Notes under the pieces: model-generated
Databases searched by the model: none
Seen by the model: the letters and a program-made list of their open reading frames with translations, nothing else
Told to the model about the DNA's origin: nothing
In this document: piece after piece, positions 12,325 to 23,560 of the stretch
Position numbering within the stretch: position 1 is the stretch's first letter
How the letters are laid out: every line of letters starts with the position of its first letter
Origin: Ipomoea triloba
Taxonomy: Eukaryota > Streptophyta > Magnoliopsida > Solanales > Convolvulaceae
Length of the DNA: 64,000 nucleotides
Assembly (NCBI RefSeq): GCF_003576645.1
Contig: NC_044916.1
Coordinates: forward strand, 18,568,542-18,632,541
Direction: 5' to 3'
Translations under genes and position numbers: made by a program

Positions 12325-13488
12325 TACAACATCTTATATTAATTATACATACAAACCATATATGCATATAATATGTATTATCATACTTACACGTACGTAC
12401 ATACACTATATAATATGCATAGTATTTCAAATTTAGATATTTAGGCACTTTAACAACCACATCTCACTAACACAACATCTTGAACATATATATTATGTAA
12501 GATACATTGACATATATATATATTATACATACAAGCATGTACACAATAATTTCACCTAAAATTCATCATATTTCATATACACTAGCAATTATCTAATTTC
12601 AAGTGACCTTAACCTACTTAAGGGATTCCTTACCTTTTTGGAAGTGTACTAATACCGTAGGATGAATCTTGAACTTTTTCCCCAAATTTTCACTCAAAAC
12701 CCTAGGAGGAAATTTAACATTATAGCAACAAATATTAAGAAACTATACTTAAATTCAAGATCTAGGAAGGAAAATAAAGCTTTCTACCGAATAAAATTAG
12801 AGTTTTACCGAATAGTTTGAGACTTGTGAAGGAATTTTGGCTATGGAAGGTGGAGCTTTAATGGAAGAAGATGATCTCTCTCTCTCTCTCTTCTCCTTTG
12901 TGATTTCGGCCAAGTGAAGGGGAAAAGGAAAAAAAAATGCCTTATGATCCTACTCTCACTTGGTTGACTAGTCTCACCTAAACATGTGGTATATGTTGTG
13001 ACAAGTGTCACTTGCTTATGGTTTGGTCTTGAAAAAAAAATATCTTAGCTAGACTGATCGAGATTAAAACAGATGAATTCTCGGTAGAAAATAATTTAGG
13101 TAGAATAATTTTCGAGACCAAAAATTTATCCTAGACTAAACCTCAAAATTGGGCTAGGTTCGGTACACCGCGAAATACAGCGATGCTACGGTCAAAATAA
13201 ATTTTCACTGCTACAAGTTAATTTAATTAAATAGGAAATTCAAGGTTATTAGTATGGTGCCTAATAACCCACTTCCTAGGACAAACGGGACAGAACACAT
13301 ATTCCTAAAATTTTTACGGTTCGCGACCGGTACGTACGATCGCAGCTTATTAACGACTATTTTAGCTAGCAAAAATTATTCTGAAATATATATGAATTAT
13401 AACTTGAGCATGCCAATGCCTTCGAATAAAAGCTAAACCTTCCCCTTTTTTTTTAAATTTTTAGTAGAAAATATTTCGGGGTATTACA
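10309..13488 (-). repeat. Full-length 5' LTR of the Tekay element (3180 bases)
   Basis: On the minus strand it runs from TGTAATACCCCG (13488) to CCGGGGTGTTACA (10309). The ends are TG...CA and the inner edge abuts the primer binding site. It contains two (TA)n tracts (about 10457-10499 and 12283-12320) and a 114-codon open frame (10790-11134). Outside 13488 the sequence belongs to an Athila-like LTR, so the Tekay element inserted into, or lies next to, that older LTR. Confidence 0.82.
10790..11134 (-). CDS. 114-codon open frame inside the Tekay LTR, unknown function
   Basis: Starts at a methionine and runs 114 codons through the U3/R part of the long LTR. The protein is rich in Ser, Pro, Tyr and Asp, with acidic stretches such as MDYDDYVQQMLDTD and a Pro/Ala segment. 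I recognise no domain, signal peptide or membrane segment. The same stretch is deleted from the left LTR, so conservation between the two LTRs cannot be tested here. It may be chance, or a small LTR-encoded protein. Confidence 0.3.
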   Translation of the reverse strand: MGDPRIPLLSRRANYTSLCYLQMQSSVSSCSAANSPSSPEYEFHGMDYDDYVQQMLDTDPYAPGYAPLAPVSSPVAASFPFVQDGSDVQAYGFYPFEVLTRSDPLEFIVSYPYP

Positions 13489-14381
13489 TTAAAGCAAACC
13501 CCAATTTTTGAGAGGGGGATCCTGAATTGTGAGATCTGATTTTCTTCATCCCTTAGGGGAATTTCCCCACTCTTAGTTCTAGATTCTTAGATAGGGAAAT
13601 TAGATTAGATCTAGATTTGCTTTTGGAATTGAAGATTGGAGGTTTACATTGCTATGTTCTAGATCGGTACGTAATCTCTACTCTATCTTTACATTTCCAT
13701 TAGTTTAATTGCAATTTTTTGTTCTTAATTGATTTTAGATTTCCATTTGCTTTGATTCTTGCAATGATTAGCTAGTTTATATTTGGAGATTGGATGTTCC
13801 AATCTAGTAATCATGTTTGATTTAATTAAATTCTTCCATTGATTCTATAAGTGTTGATTTAGGGTTCATATATCTTGTGTGGTTGATGTATATCTTGATT
13901 TGCTTCTATTGCTGGCCGGAATAGGTAGTAAAGTTAGGGGAAGTATAGATTGCGCGATAGCAGGTCTATGCGAGTCCTAATCGGCCACACCCCCGCCCTT
14001 GATCCGGGAGGACGAGGCCGAGGAGGAGTGGTAGACCAAGTGTTTGTTAAAATGCCCCATCCGAATGAGGAATCGAGAGTCCGGAGTGTGACGCCACCCG
14101 GTGATGGTGCAGTGGGCTTCCTTGATTGAAACCTAGTTGCATTACCTAGAACACCACGTTGTAGTGTCAAACATGAAACCTCGATAGGACATCCATCTCC
14201 TCATTTTTCTTAATTAGACCTTTGTTTGCATTTGCTTATCTCTTGCCTCATGATTCCTTTGTTTCCTAGTGATTCTTGTAACTCTTGCTTCTTAACATCC
14301 TAAATGTCACACACTTGATTCAGTTCCAATTTATCATCCTTGAGAACACAACACTCGGGGAACTTTTTCTCCGTTTTATCA
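13489..14381 (+). repeat. R-U5 part of an Athila-like 5' LTR
   Basis: Begins abruptly at the Tekay boundary with 'ttaaagcaaacccc', which resembles the TATA/leader region of the first LTR ('tatttaaacccc'). It ends CCGTTTTATCA at 14381, matching the end of the first element's LTR (3882-3892). U3 is missing. Bases 13934-14170 include a GC-rich part. A degenerate primer site follows 37 bases later. Confidence 0.5.
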
Positions 14382-14418
14382 CTTTCATCACACCTCACCT
14401 TAAACTACAACATCAAAA

Positions 14419-14436
14419 TGGCGTTGTTTCCGAGGA
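14419..14436 (+). promoter_or_regulatory. Degenerate Athila-type primer binding site
   Basis: Reads TGGCGTTGTTTCCGAGGA, close to the TGGCGCCGTTGCCGGGGA site found in Athila elements. Its position after an LTR end and before a gag-like gene supports the assignment. Confidence 0.55.
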
Positions 14437-14673
14437 TGGTAAACGGTTTCTGAATTGTGTTTTGACATTTAGGAAGTTAATCGTTAAGAGTTCTTGCATT
14501 GCTTTTCTTTTTGCTTATTTTCTTTTCTTATTTTGTTACTTGATTGGAGAAGTGAGCATACTTATCTTTGCATATCTTAAGGCTCACTTGCAACTACTTT
14601 TAGTTGCGAAGAATTGTTGTTGGTTAAGCTTTGTGTAGGAAATTTTTGTTGAAAATCATTTGGAAGCTTACCA

Positions 14674-16127
14674 ATGAGTGCTTATATGTATCCTCATGGT
14701 TATCCAGCCCATGAAGGACAATCTTGGAGGACTATTCCACCCCAAGCCTATGAACATCACTCCCATTACCATCCATATCCCTATGTTTACCCACCAACAC
14801 CCTACCATTACACCTCACCTCCATATCCTTATCATTATCCTTATCCTATCTATGAACCTCATCCATATGTTACCTCCTATACGCATAACTAAGAAAGAGC
14901 TGAGATTCCAACATCCCAATATGATGATGATTCAAAGAGCTTTAAAGCTTTCTTTTGGGGAGTAGTTGGAGAGGAAGTGAATGCTTTCAAAAGTGAGGTG
15001 AAGAGTATTGACAAAAAGCTTATCCAATTAATGAAGGAGATTGACCCAAGCTATGAACCGGCTCCAAAGGCCATTACTCCTTCGAAAGATGACTCTCCAC
15101 CGTGTTATACCCAAGAGCCATCTTTGCATCCTACTTCTTACCCAAACACATATTATCTACCTCCACCACAATTCCATGAAATAAATAATGCTAGATACTT
15201 CTATAAAACACCACCCTTTACACCATATTGCACCCATATCAATCCCTACGGAATACTATCTTTTGAGGAACTTCCACCGGCCAAAGACGAGATTGAGATC
15301 TTGAAAGAGAAAATGGAAATGTTCATACAAATGGCCAAGGAGGACACGACCAAACTAAGGGCAGAACTCAAGAATGAAATGAAGGAATATCTTGTCACCC
15401 TCATGGAGGAAGGCCTTCCATTGGAAGATATTGAAACAAAAATATTAGCAATGACGGAGGAGTTCGTGAAGAAAATTTAATCTCAGGCTAACTACCCAAA
15501 TATGGATGACCCCCCGATGCGTGAAGCCAATTTGAGAGATGTGGATGGGGTTGAAATAGGAAACGATTGTGAAGAAGTGAGTGTTAAGAACAGAAAGTGG
15601 AAAGTTATACTCCAGTGCTTGAAGAGATTTCAACTTCCAAGTTGGAGAATCAAAACGGGTATGAAGTAGAGAGTGAGGATGACGAAAACATTGAGGTTGT
15701 ATAGGAAGATGAAGAGCCAAAGCGAGGTAATAATCTTAACTCTCTTTGCAATTCTAATCTTGAAAATCTTAGTGCTCAAACTCTTGTTGAAACAACTTGT
15801 TTTTCTTGTGAGGATGATTCCGCTGTGTTGAGTAGTGAGGATTTAATGAGTGAGGAGGATAGCATGTCATTTTACTCTTGTAAAAATGGGTTTGAAGAGT
15901 GTGTTAATCTTTTTTGGGAGGATGAGGAGCAAATTGAGAATGAAATAGGGGACATTATGCTTATCGGGGAGATTGCCACTTTTGGCAACCTAATAAGGGG
16001 TGAGTTGAGTAAAAACACATTGGTTGAGGTAGACGAGGGAAATGACAAAATGGTTGTTCTATGGCATGCTAGCAATGAGAAGATTTTTAGGGGTGAGATT
16101 GAGGTAGAAGAACGGGGGAAGGTGTAA
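14674..16127 (+). pseudogene. Gag-like gene of a pol-less Athila-type element
   Basis: The first frame (14674-14892) is a Tyr/Pro/His-rich N-terminus with repeated HYHPYPY-like units. After a single TAA the same frame continues to 15480, with a coiled-coil-like stretch rich in Glu and Lys (EIEILKEKMEMFIQMAKED). After another TAA and a frameshift, an acidic C-terminal part (15825-16127) ends at a normal stop. No zinc knuckle, protease, RT or integrase is visible before the 3' non-coding motif. I infer a non-autonomous, gag-only derivative that would depend on another element's pol. Its function is unproven. Confidence 0.45.
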
Positions 16128-17050
16128 CCTATCCTTAAGAAATTAAGGATAGTTTGTAATGTTCATTTTGGTCTAACCATAACATTTGCTTTTTCCCTTT
16201 CTTGATTTCGAGTCAAGGATGTCCCACATCTTTGGGCATACCTTGAAACAAAAGTTCATGGGACGCTTGGTAAAGTCCCGAAATCGGTATGCTTCGAAGG
16301 ATAGCACGAACCGCGTCTAGCCAAAGACATTAAACGTGGTGCTCTTGGGAGGCATCCCAAGGTTATCTCGTAGATATTAGTGTTTTATTCTTGTTTTCCT
16401 TCTTGTTTTTCTTCTTGTTACTTTGTTTTCTTGTAATTTTCTTGTTAGGATTGGCCCCGTTTGAGCTAACGACGCAGGTAATATGATTTGGAGGCACCAT
16501 TTTTACACAAAAACATCAAGGAGTCATGCAAAATAGAAAAGGAGATCAAAAAAGTGGAAGTGGGGACTCTAGGGGTCGAGTCCACGCTCGCTCCACTCGT
16601 GGAAAGAGCATGGGAAATTTCTAGTAATGCCCCACACCCAAGTCCACGCATGGACGAGGGCGTGGAAAAATTCTAGTAGCTTCCCACGCTACGTCCACAC
16701 GTGGACGCCGGCGTGGACGGGCACTAGAGAGGGAAAAATTTTTCTGTGCGAAAAATTCTTTAAATGCACTTACCCACTTCATTTTAAACCCTTCGAGGAG
16801 GAAACACTCTCCAAAGGTAAAATTTCTCCATCTTTGTGCTCCAAGCTTAGTGAAATTCAAAGCCCATGCATACACAAAGATCACTCCACAAGGTAATCTC
16901 TCAAGATCTACTTGCTGCATTGTCTTCAAAATGCTAAGTTCTTTCTTCATTTTTGTGTTTACATGAAACCACATTGTCAAAGTGCTCTTTTAAGGTTTAT
17001 GCTGGTTGTAAATAGCATGTGTTGAGTAAATAAGCTTTCATTTGTGCTAA
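16128..17050 (+). repeat. 3' non-coding tail and LTR-like sequence of the Athila-type element
   Basis: Contains 'acattaaacgtggtgctc' followed by TTGGGAGGCATCCCAA (16345-16360), a near-palindrome characteristic of the segment after pol in Athila elements. From about 16490 there is a GC-rich block with repeated, partly palindromic 'gtccacgc..gtggac' motifs (16580-16720), similar in layout to the palindrome block in the first LTR. The LTR ends are not clear, and its U5 does not resemble 13489-14381, so two families may be mixed here. Confidence 0.45.
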
Positions 17051-17084
17051 ATCCACTACCTAGGGTAGGTGTAGTCAAAAGGGG

Positions 17085-17308
17085 GAAATTCACTTCCATA
17101 CCTCATCAGAAGATCATGGTTTTACCCAATTCCTCCTTCCCTCACCCCATCTGGTCTACCTCTTCTAGATGGCCACTCCACATTCCTGCCAGCTTGACCA
17201 AAGTCCCTAGGAGTTTCAGCTCCTGCCTCCACCTCTTCTACCTTAGCTTCTTGTATGGGTGCCTTGTCCAGCCTGCCTCCTGGACACTTAGAGACCAGGC
17301 TAGGCTCA
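17085..17308 (-). pseudogene. Gag fragment of a small LTR element (distal half, split by the hAT)
   Basis: A minus-strand frame with GGRLDKAPIQEAK and RNVEWPSRRGRPDG stops directly at the left hAT terminus. The upstream half, with primer site and LTR, lies beyond the right hAT terminus (33800-34255). Nothing after RGRPDGVREGGIG is recognisable as a pol domain. Confidence 0.5.
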
Positions 17309-17316
17309 CTTGAGAA
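17309..17316. repeat. Left 8-base target duplication of the hAT element
   Basis: CTTGAGAA, matched on the right by CCTGGGAA (33792-33799). Six of eight bases agree and both differences are transitions, as expected for an old 8-base hAT duplication. Confidence 0.65.
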
Positions 17317-17340
17317 TAGGGGTGCAAATGAGCCGAGCCG

Positions 17341-17421
17341 CTCGGTTAACGCTCGGCTCGAGCTCATTCACTAAGCTCGAGCCGAACTCTAATACTCTAG
17401 GCTCGTGGCTCGACGAGCCTT

Positions 17422-17485
<64 letters not shown>

Positions 17486-18266
17486 TTTACCCTAAGAACT
17501 TCAATAGCCTGATTCACATTCGCCGCCCAACTCCAAGCCCTAACTGCAGAGAGAAGATCGACTCCGGCTCCAAGCCCTCCTCTGTGACGAACTGCCGATG
17601 CCGACTGTCGACTCTAGTAGTCCGGTCTCCGCCAACTGCCGACTCCGCCTCTACCCTTGCAGCCTTACCGACGGAAGACTCGGCGTGTCCTCTCAAGTCT
17701 CTGCTTCCACCCTTGCAGACGACGAAGCATCGGCCCCTGGCAACGACGAAGCTGTTGCTGGGTCTCCGCCTCAGCCTCTGCAGACGACGAAGCTGCTTCT
17801 CGATCTCCGCCTCAGCCTCTACCAACGATGAAGCTGCTTCAGTCAGTTCGGTGCTTCTTGTTCTCCGCCTAAGCCTCCCCTGTGAACTAAGATAGTGAAG
17901 CCACCAAGGTATCGCCTCCTTAAAGTATATAAATTTGGTTGCTAATTGCTATGTATGGATTTGGATGGGAATGCATATAGGTTTCTATATGTTACGAACC
18001 TAGGTTTCTATGTATAGATTTGTTGCTTTTTATCTTTAGTTGTTTACTGCATAAGTGAATATAAGTGAATATAAATTCATATAAATTCATACTGGCTTAC
18101 TACATAGCTTTGGTTTACTGGCTTACTGCATAGAGTTCTACCACTTCTATGTTTAATGCATATAAATTCATAACAATCATATAAATTGATATAAATTTGC
18201 TTATTTATTGCATAAGTGAATATAAATTGATATAAATTGTTTACTGTTTATTATTGTTTTTATTAG
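17341..18266 (+). other. hAT subterminal region, 5' leader and leader intron
   Basis: Holds subterminal GGCTCG/GAGCTCG motifs (to about 17420), a long (TA)n tract (about 17425-17480), and a GC-rich leader (17500-17890). The leader has imperfect repeats of 'tctccgcctcagcctctgcagacgacgaagctg' type about 40 bases long, open in several frames on both strands. An AT-rich stretch with repeated 'ataaattcatataaa' words (18055-18240) ends in the acceptor TTTTTATTAG|GC just before the transposase ATG. The leader is probably non-coding. Confidence 0.5.
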
Positions 18267-18268
18267 GC

Positions 18269-18625
18269 ATGTCTACAAGTACGGACCCCCAAAATCCACA
18301 CAGTTTAAATAGTGTGGTTGCTGAAAGCAATGATATTCTTAATGACATACAAGAACAAGTTGAAGGATTGAAAATGGTAGACTTACATTCAGATGGTTAT
18401 GACACACAACAAAATGAAGAAACAACAAATGAACAAAAGTTTCAAACAAACAAGAGAAAAAAGACCTCAGGTGTATGGACTGATTTTCATATCGTCAGTG
18501 TAGATGGGGTGCAGAAGGTACAATGTAATCAATGTCAACTTCAATTCAAATTAAATAAAACGGGGACAACAACTAGCTACAAGAGGCATCAAGACAAATG
18601 CGTTAAGAGAAAGATAAATTTGAGG
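18269..18625 (+). pseudogene. hAT transposase exon 1 (BED zinc finger)
   Basis: The ATG at 18269 follows an AG acceptor. The exon encodes 119 residues in phase 0. It contains a BED-type zinc finger with SGVWTDFHIV, then VQCNQCQLQF and YKRHQDKC, giving the C-x2-C...H-x4-C ligands used to bind transposon ends. The donor GGTAGGTAC at 18626 is in phase with the acceptor at 31406 (TTTTATAG|ATGGTTGAT). The exon is intact. It is listed as pseudogene because downstream exons are broken. Confidence 0.8.
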
Positions 18626-18648
18626 GTAGGTACTTAAATTTTAAAATA

Positions 18649-19697
18649 ATTTTTTTGGAGAAGTAAAGCTTAATGCATTAAATCATAAGAAAGACAATTA
18701 ACAAGAAATGAAGGGGGGAATCAAACCATTCCCCGCAACCTGTCACAGAACCAGCTTCCCGAGCAACAGTGTGGGCCGCACGATTCGCAGATCGCTTAGC
18801 AACACGGAATTCAACACCACTTATCATGGATGCCAAATTCTTAACATCGTCAATAATAAATCCAAAAATAGAATTAAAAGAGTCTGAACATAAAAGCAAA
18901 GTAAACTAGCTGGGAATCTGTCTCTATGTCAATATCACCCAATCCCGTATCTTTCAACCAGCTCAGAGCCTCACGGATACAGACCGCTTCAACCTCTTTA
19001 ACTGGATAATTGCCCGCTACTTGCAGACACTTGGTTACCAAAAAACGGCCATCATCATCTCGCAGCACCCAACCAAAATCCATAGTATTGTTTTTTTCAT
19101 TAAAACTAACATCGGTATTAATCTTTAATCTGCCAGGCATTGGGGTTTTCCACTTTTCCTCAACAATTCGCACGTTTGAATTGCCTTCCTCCATGCCATT
19201 TGCCAATCTCCAGTTTGTCAGAAAGGAGAGAGTGGTATTAGACATTATGCTCAAGCCCACTGCAGTACCCTTCCACACTTTATCATTCATGTTCCCCCAC
19301 AAACCCCAGCATAGCATTATAAATTGATTGCATTTTTCATCATTAAGCAAAGTAATGATTTCAAAAAACCATTCCACCAGATTACCTTGAGCATGCCACA
19401 CCACAGGAAGACCAAAACTACTCCATAGAGTTCCCACCTCAGGACATTCAACAAAAAGGTGATAAGCCGATTCTGCCACATGACCGCACAAATGACAGAC
19501 CTGGGAACAAGGAACTCTACGCTTATTCAAAGCATCACAAGTGGGCAAGAATGAAGAGGCTAACTGCCAATAAAACAACTTAACCTTTGGCGGTACCTGC
19601 AAATTCCATATTCGGCTCCATGGATGAGCACCCGGAACCTCACCCACAAGCAATCTATAGCAAGATTTGACCGTATATAGTCCCTGCCAAACCTAGC
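18649..19697 (-). pseudogene. LINE 3' part: zf-RVT and RNase H domains
   Basis: The minus-strand frame 19653-18874 shows the zinc-binding domain after LINE reverse transcriptase (VPPKVKLFYWQLA, CHLCGHVAESAYHLFVECP), then a C-terminal RNase H with LKINTDVSF, EVEAVCIREAL and IETDSQLVYF. A final piece at 18899-18678 is in another frame (RSANRAAHTVARE). This layout is usual for plant L1-type LINEs. A short T-run at about 18649-18655 on the plus strand marks the poly(A) end. The Tat element interrupts it at 19698. Confidence 0.82.
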
Positions 19698-20068
19698 TGA
19701 CAGGGTAATTAGGTAACCGACCCGGAAATATGAGCAGGACCCGAAGACAAATGGACGGACGTCAAACACAAGATTATTACGCATTGATGAGGAACCACTC
19801 AACGGCTCCCCAGCATTAAGGTCAAACCTGCATTACTACACATTAATGATAAGGAGCCACTCAACAGCTCCCCAGCATTAATACTGCGCAATAAAGGTGA
19901 AGAAGAGAGTCGTTGCACTGAGAGATATAAAAGGGCGCTCATACTTGTAGAGAAGACACGCAACATTTCTATAATAGAATCCTCTATTGTATTGAAGCAT
20001 TTGTACTGCACTATACTCAAACATTGATATTAATAATAAAAGATATCGGTAACACATTATTACCGCCA
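19698..20068 (+). repeat. 5' LTR of the Tat element
   Basis: Begins TGACAGGGTAATTAGG and ends ATTATTACCGCCA. It includes 'gagatataaaagggcgc' (about 19920-19937), a good TATA box and leader start. The same LTR family appears inverted at 28532-28901 and as a solo LTR at 59019-59332. The sequence TTGGTGCTTCGTTGAGAGC, starting at 20069, is the presumed primer binding site. Confidence 0.85.
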
Positions 20069-20151
20069 TTGGTGCTTCGTTGAGAGCCGAGATCAAATAT
20101 CAGGCAAAACTTCACAAAATACAAAACACCCAGCTCATCTCATCACTGTTG

Positions 20152-22117
20152 ATGGCGCAGTCCGGATCCAGCAGCTCCCATGGTTCTCGACAGGTGAACA
20201 ATGGTCACCCCTCGGGTGATATTCGTGAGCAGCTCAATAGCAACCGCGTAGGAGATCGCCGTGAGGGTGATCTTCGTAGCCAAATCAACAACAATCATCG
20301 CCAAGAAGGTGATCTCCGTAGCCAACTTTAACAACAACCACGGTGGGGGCCGCGCTCACCTCCCAGGGAATGCTGCTCCCATCCAAGCCGTGGACTTCCA
20401 AGCAGCAGCGCAGATCATCCAACAGGCGACGGCAACGATGGCCCAACTAGTAGCAGGAATGCAAGGCCAGACCCTACCACCGCTACCGCCTCCTCCAGAG
20501 GTGGAGGTGCAATCTCCAAGAAGAGAAAGAACTCAACGACAGGACGGCGGTCCTCAACCGAGGCCAGCGATTTCCAGATTTGTCCCGAAATGCCCGGCGA
20601 TTTCCAGATCTGTCTGGGATCGATTGGGGGTACACACATCCTTCAATAGAGGCCCACGTCAACAAGAAGGCAGGACAGTAACTAGACGACCACCCGGAGA
20701 AGGGGTGGGCGAATCTGGTGAACCGACTCCACGTCACTCCACTAGACACAGAACACTGCAGGAAGACTTGGTGGAGAAATTCCAAAGGAAGATACTTAGA
20801 GAGGAAAGTTGAGGCAAGAGAACACTCATTGGAACCGGAGGTAAGAATCGCTGCCCCATTCTCTCCGAACATAATGGAAGTACCTCTCCCCAAGGATTTT
20901 CGGTTACCCACCATCAAAGCCTACACCGGGACTTCTGACCCACGTGCCCATATGACCAGATATAAGGCAGCCATGGTAATGATCGGAGGGTAATGATCGG
21001 AGCAAGTGACGCCATCATGTGCAGAGCGTTCTTGTCTACTTTGGACGGAACGGCGCAGGATTGGTTCAATACAATCCCGGACAGATCGATCCAGACCTTT
21101 GCAGAACTGTCCAAGAATTTCTTAACCTACTTCTCTGGAAATATACAACATAAAAAACCATTCTCGCATCTCTGTGGAGTAAAGCAAGATAGGGGGAAAA
21201 ACCTGCGAAACTTTTTAAGCAAATGGAAAAAAGAGGTCAATAATGTGTATGACTTCGATTCGAAGGCAGCAATCCTCATCTTCATTCAAGCATTGAGGTC
21301 AGGCGATTTCCACAAACAGCTGAACGCCCACCACCCACGCTCCTATGAGTACCTGATGAGGATAGCCAACCGGTACGCTAAGGCAGAAGAGGCTGACAGG
21401 AAAAAGAAAGATGAGGAGGAAGGTAGAAGGGGTGGGCGACTTGATAAAGTCGGTCCGTCCAACCAGGCACCACGACCAAACCAACCACCTGCAAAGAAGG
21501 GAAGGGATGAGCGACCTCGTCTCATCCCACTACAATATCTGACACCACTAACTCACCCGGTTAGTGTAATCCTAAATCAGGCTGAGGAAATGGGGATCGT
21601 CCAATTTCCGCCAGAATGCATAAAAGTCTCTCCAAATGTGGATCAATCCAAGTACTGTCGATTTCATATGCAGGTGGGCCACGATACTGATGAATGCAAC
21701 GTGTTAAAGCGCCAGATCGAAGAGCTCATCCAGAGGGGCTATTTCAAACAATTTGTCAAGCAATCTGGCCAGCAACAACCACGCAACCCACCCAAAAATG
21801 TCTGGAAGAAGGATGATAGCTCCGAACCATCATCCTCGAATACCAGGAAAAGGGAGCACGACCAGCTGACGGAGCGAGAGGAAGCTGAAAAAAGAAGCAG
21901 AGAAGCCAAGACAACACAAGAAACAAACCATACACTTCATTTATGGAGGTCCCGCAGGAGGAGACACACAAGCCGAGAGGAAAAAATAAAGCCGTCAGTT
22001 ATACGTAGGAGAGATGGTAAGCCTCCCAAGAGGACAAAAAGCAGAAGTGGGAAGCCATCACCTTCTCTGATGATGACCTCCCGAAAGGACCATTGCCTCA
22101 CCAAGACGCACTGGTGA
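20152..22117 (+). pseudogene. Gag of the Tat element, several frameshifts
   Basis: The ATG at 20152 starts a frame that ends at 20331. The sense continues in other frames through a Gln/Ala/Pro-rich part (20330-20812), then LPTIKAYTGTSDPRAHM (to 20993), then the capsid-like domain from 20993 (FLSTLDGTAQDWFNTI, FLSKWKKEVNNVYDF, ANRYAKAEEADR) and a zinc-finger-like CRFHMQVGHDTDEC at about 21658. An exact 14-base tandem duplication (20975-20988 and 20989-21002) causes one of the frameshifts. Gag would form the particle. Confidence 0.82.
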
Positions 22118-22599
22118 TCAAGATCGACATCAACGACATCATCGTACATCGCATACTCGTAGACACCGAAAGCTCAGTCAACGTGATGTATTACGATGCC
22201 TTCACCGAATTGGGGTTGCCTAGAAATCAGCTCAAAGAGGTACGGACTCCACTTTCTGGTTTTATTGGGGATTCAATAGCAACGGAGGGATCTGTGATAT
22301 TGCCAGTAGAAATAGGCACGAGCCCCAACATCTGCAAGACGAACATGGAGTTCATCGTGGTGAGACTCACATGTGCTCATAACATCATACTAGGGAGGCC
22401 GGCTTTGGAGGACCTCAAGGCGATAATTTTGATGGAGCACCTGTGTATAAAATTTCCCACGTCGAACGGGATAGGAGTCGTGAGAGGGGACCAAAGAGCA
22501 GCCCGCAGCTGTTACGTTAAAGCATGTAAGAAAATTGGACAGAAAGATCTGCAGGTCCACACCATTGCAGAAAAAGTGCTGAAGGAAGAGGAGGCATAG
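22093..22599 (+). pseudogene. Aspartic protease of the Tat element
   Basis: The frame holds VHRILVDTESSVNVMYYDA, the protease active-site region. The usual D-T/S-G triad reads DTE here, so the glycine is lost. NIILGRPALEDLKA follows, a conserved Tat protease block. It overlaps the end of the gag frame and leads into RT after a short gap with a stop at about 22597. Confidence 0.78.
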
Positions 22600-22760
22600 C
22601 CCCGTGCCGAGCCTGCATCTGAAATAGAAGATGTGGTGATCGATCCCGCACGAGCGGATAGAGTGGTAAGATTGGCTCCGGTTTGGCACCAGAGCTAAAA
22701 GCCTAGATAATCGAGGTCATCCAACAGTTTAAAGAAGTTTTTGCATGGGGTCCAAAAGAC

Positions 22761-23560
22761 ATGCCAGGTATTTATAAGAACATCATAACTCATAAATTGG
22801 CTGTGGACCCCACCAAGAAACCGGTGCAGCAAAGGAAGAGATACATGTCAGCAGAACGAAGGGACTTTGTGAAAAAGGAGGTGGTCGCGTTATCACATGT
22901 TGGGCATGTCAAGGAAATCTATTATCCCCAGTGGTTGAGCAACATAGTCTTGGCCCCAAAAGGATCCACCTGGAGAATGTGTGTAGACTATACAGATCTC
23001 AATCGAGCCTGCCCTATGGACCGGTTTCCACTGCCAAACATAGATCAGTTGGTGGACGAAACGGCAGGATGCGAATTGATGAGCTTTATGGATGCCTTCA
23101 GAGGGTACCATCAGATATCCATGCATGAGGAAGATGCTGAGAAGACTGCATTTACCACCCCAGAAGGCATATTTTGCTACTTGGTCATGCCATTCGGCCT
23201 CAAGAATGTAGGCGCCACTTACACTCGGATGGTAGCCAAATTGTTCGGAAAAGTGCTGGGACGGAACATGGAGACATACGTGGACGACATGATCCTCAAA
23301 AGTCGCAGGGGTGCCTCTCATGTCAAAGACCTTAACGAGGTATTTTCCATTATGAAGAATTTTAATTTACGTTTGAACCCAAAAAAATGCACCTTTGTAG
23401 TTAATGGGGGCAAGTTCCTGGGATTTATGGTTACTAGAAATGGAATAGAACCAAACCCAGAAAAGGTGAAAACCATTCTTAACATGGAACCCCCGCGGTC
23501 CATAAAAGAAGCCAAAGACTCAATGGTCGCCTGGCGGCCTTGGGTCGATTTTTGTCTAGA
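22761..23560 (+). pseudogene. Reverse transcriptase of the Tat element
   Basis: Carries the RT motifs WRMCVDYTDLNRACP, FPLPNIDQLVDETAG, MPFGLKNVGATYTRM and the catalytic METYVDDMILKS, with the thumb segment FLGFMVTRNGIEPNPEK. The frame shifts near 23515 (after SIKEAKDS) into the connection and RNase H frame. The apparent start lies inside the polyprotein. Confidence 0.88.

Larger units (their letters stand above)
3941..13488 (-). mobile_element. Tekay/Del-clade chromovirus (Ty3/Gypsy), degenerate, 3' LTR truncated
   Basis: On the minus strand the order is 5' LTR (13488-10309), primer binding site, gag, protease, reverse transcriptase, RNase H, integrase with chromodomain, polypurine tract (5200-5184), 3' LTR (5183-3941). 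The large LTR, paired zinc knuckles in Gag and the C-terminal chromodomain fit the Tekay/Del clade. The overlapping LTR parts are nearly identical by eye (for example 4290-4400 against 12590-12700, with a 2-base indel near 4272), so insertion was recent. Even so, every domain carries a stop or frameshift. The left LTR lacks about 1.9 kb of its 3' part, so target duplications cannot be compared. Confidence 0.85.

Noticed and set aside
14285..14638. 117-codon frame with hydrophobic segments
   Set aside because: It spans the LTR end and the primer binding site, so it is most likely chance in AT-rich sequence.
17514..17895. Overlapping frames on both strands in the hAT leader
   Set aside because: They follow from GC-rich imperfect repeats. 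No domain, and they sit upstream of the spliced transposase start.
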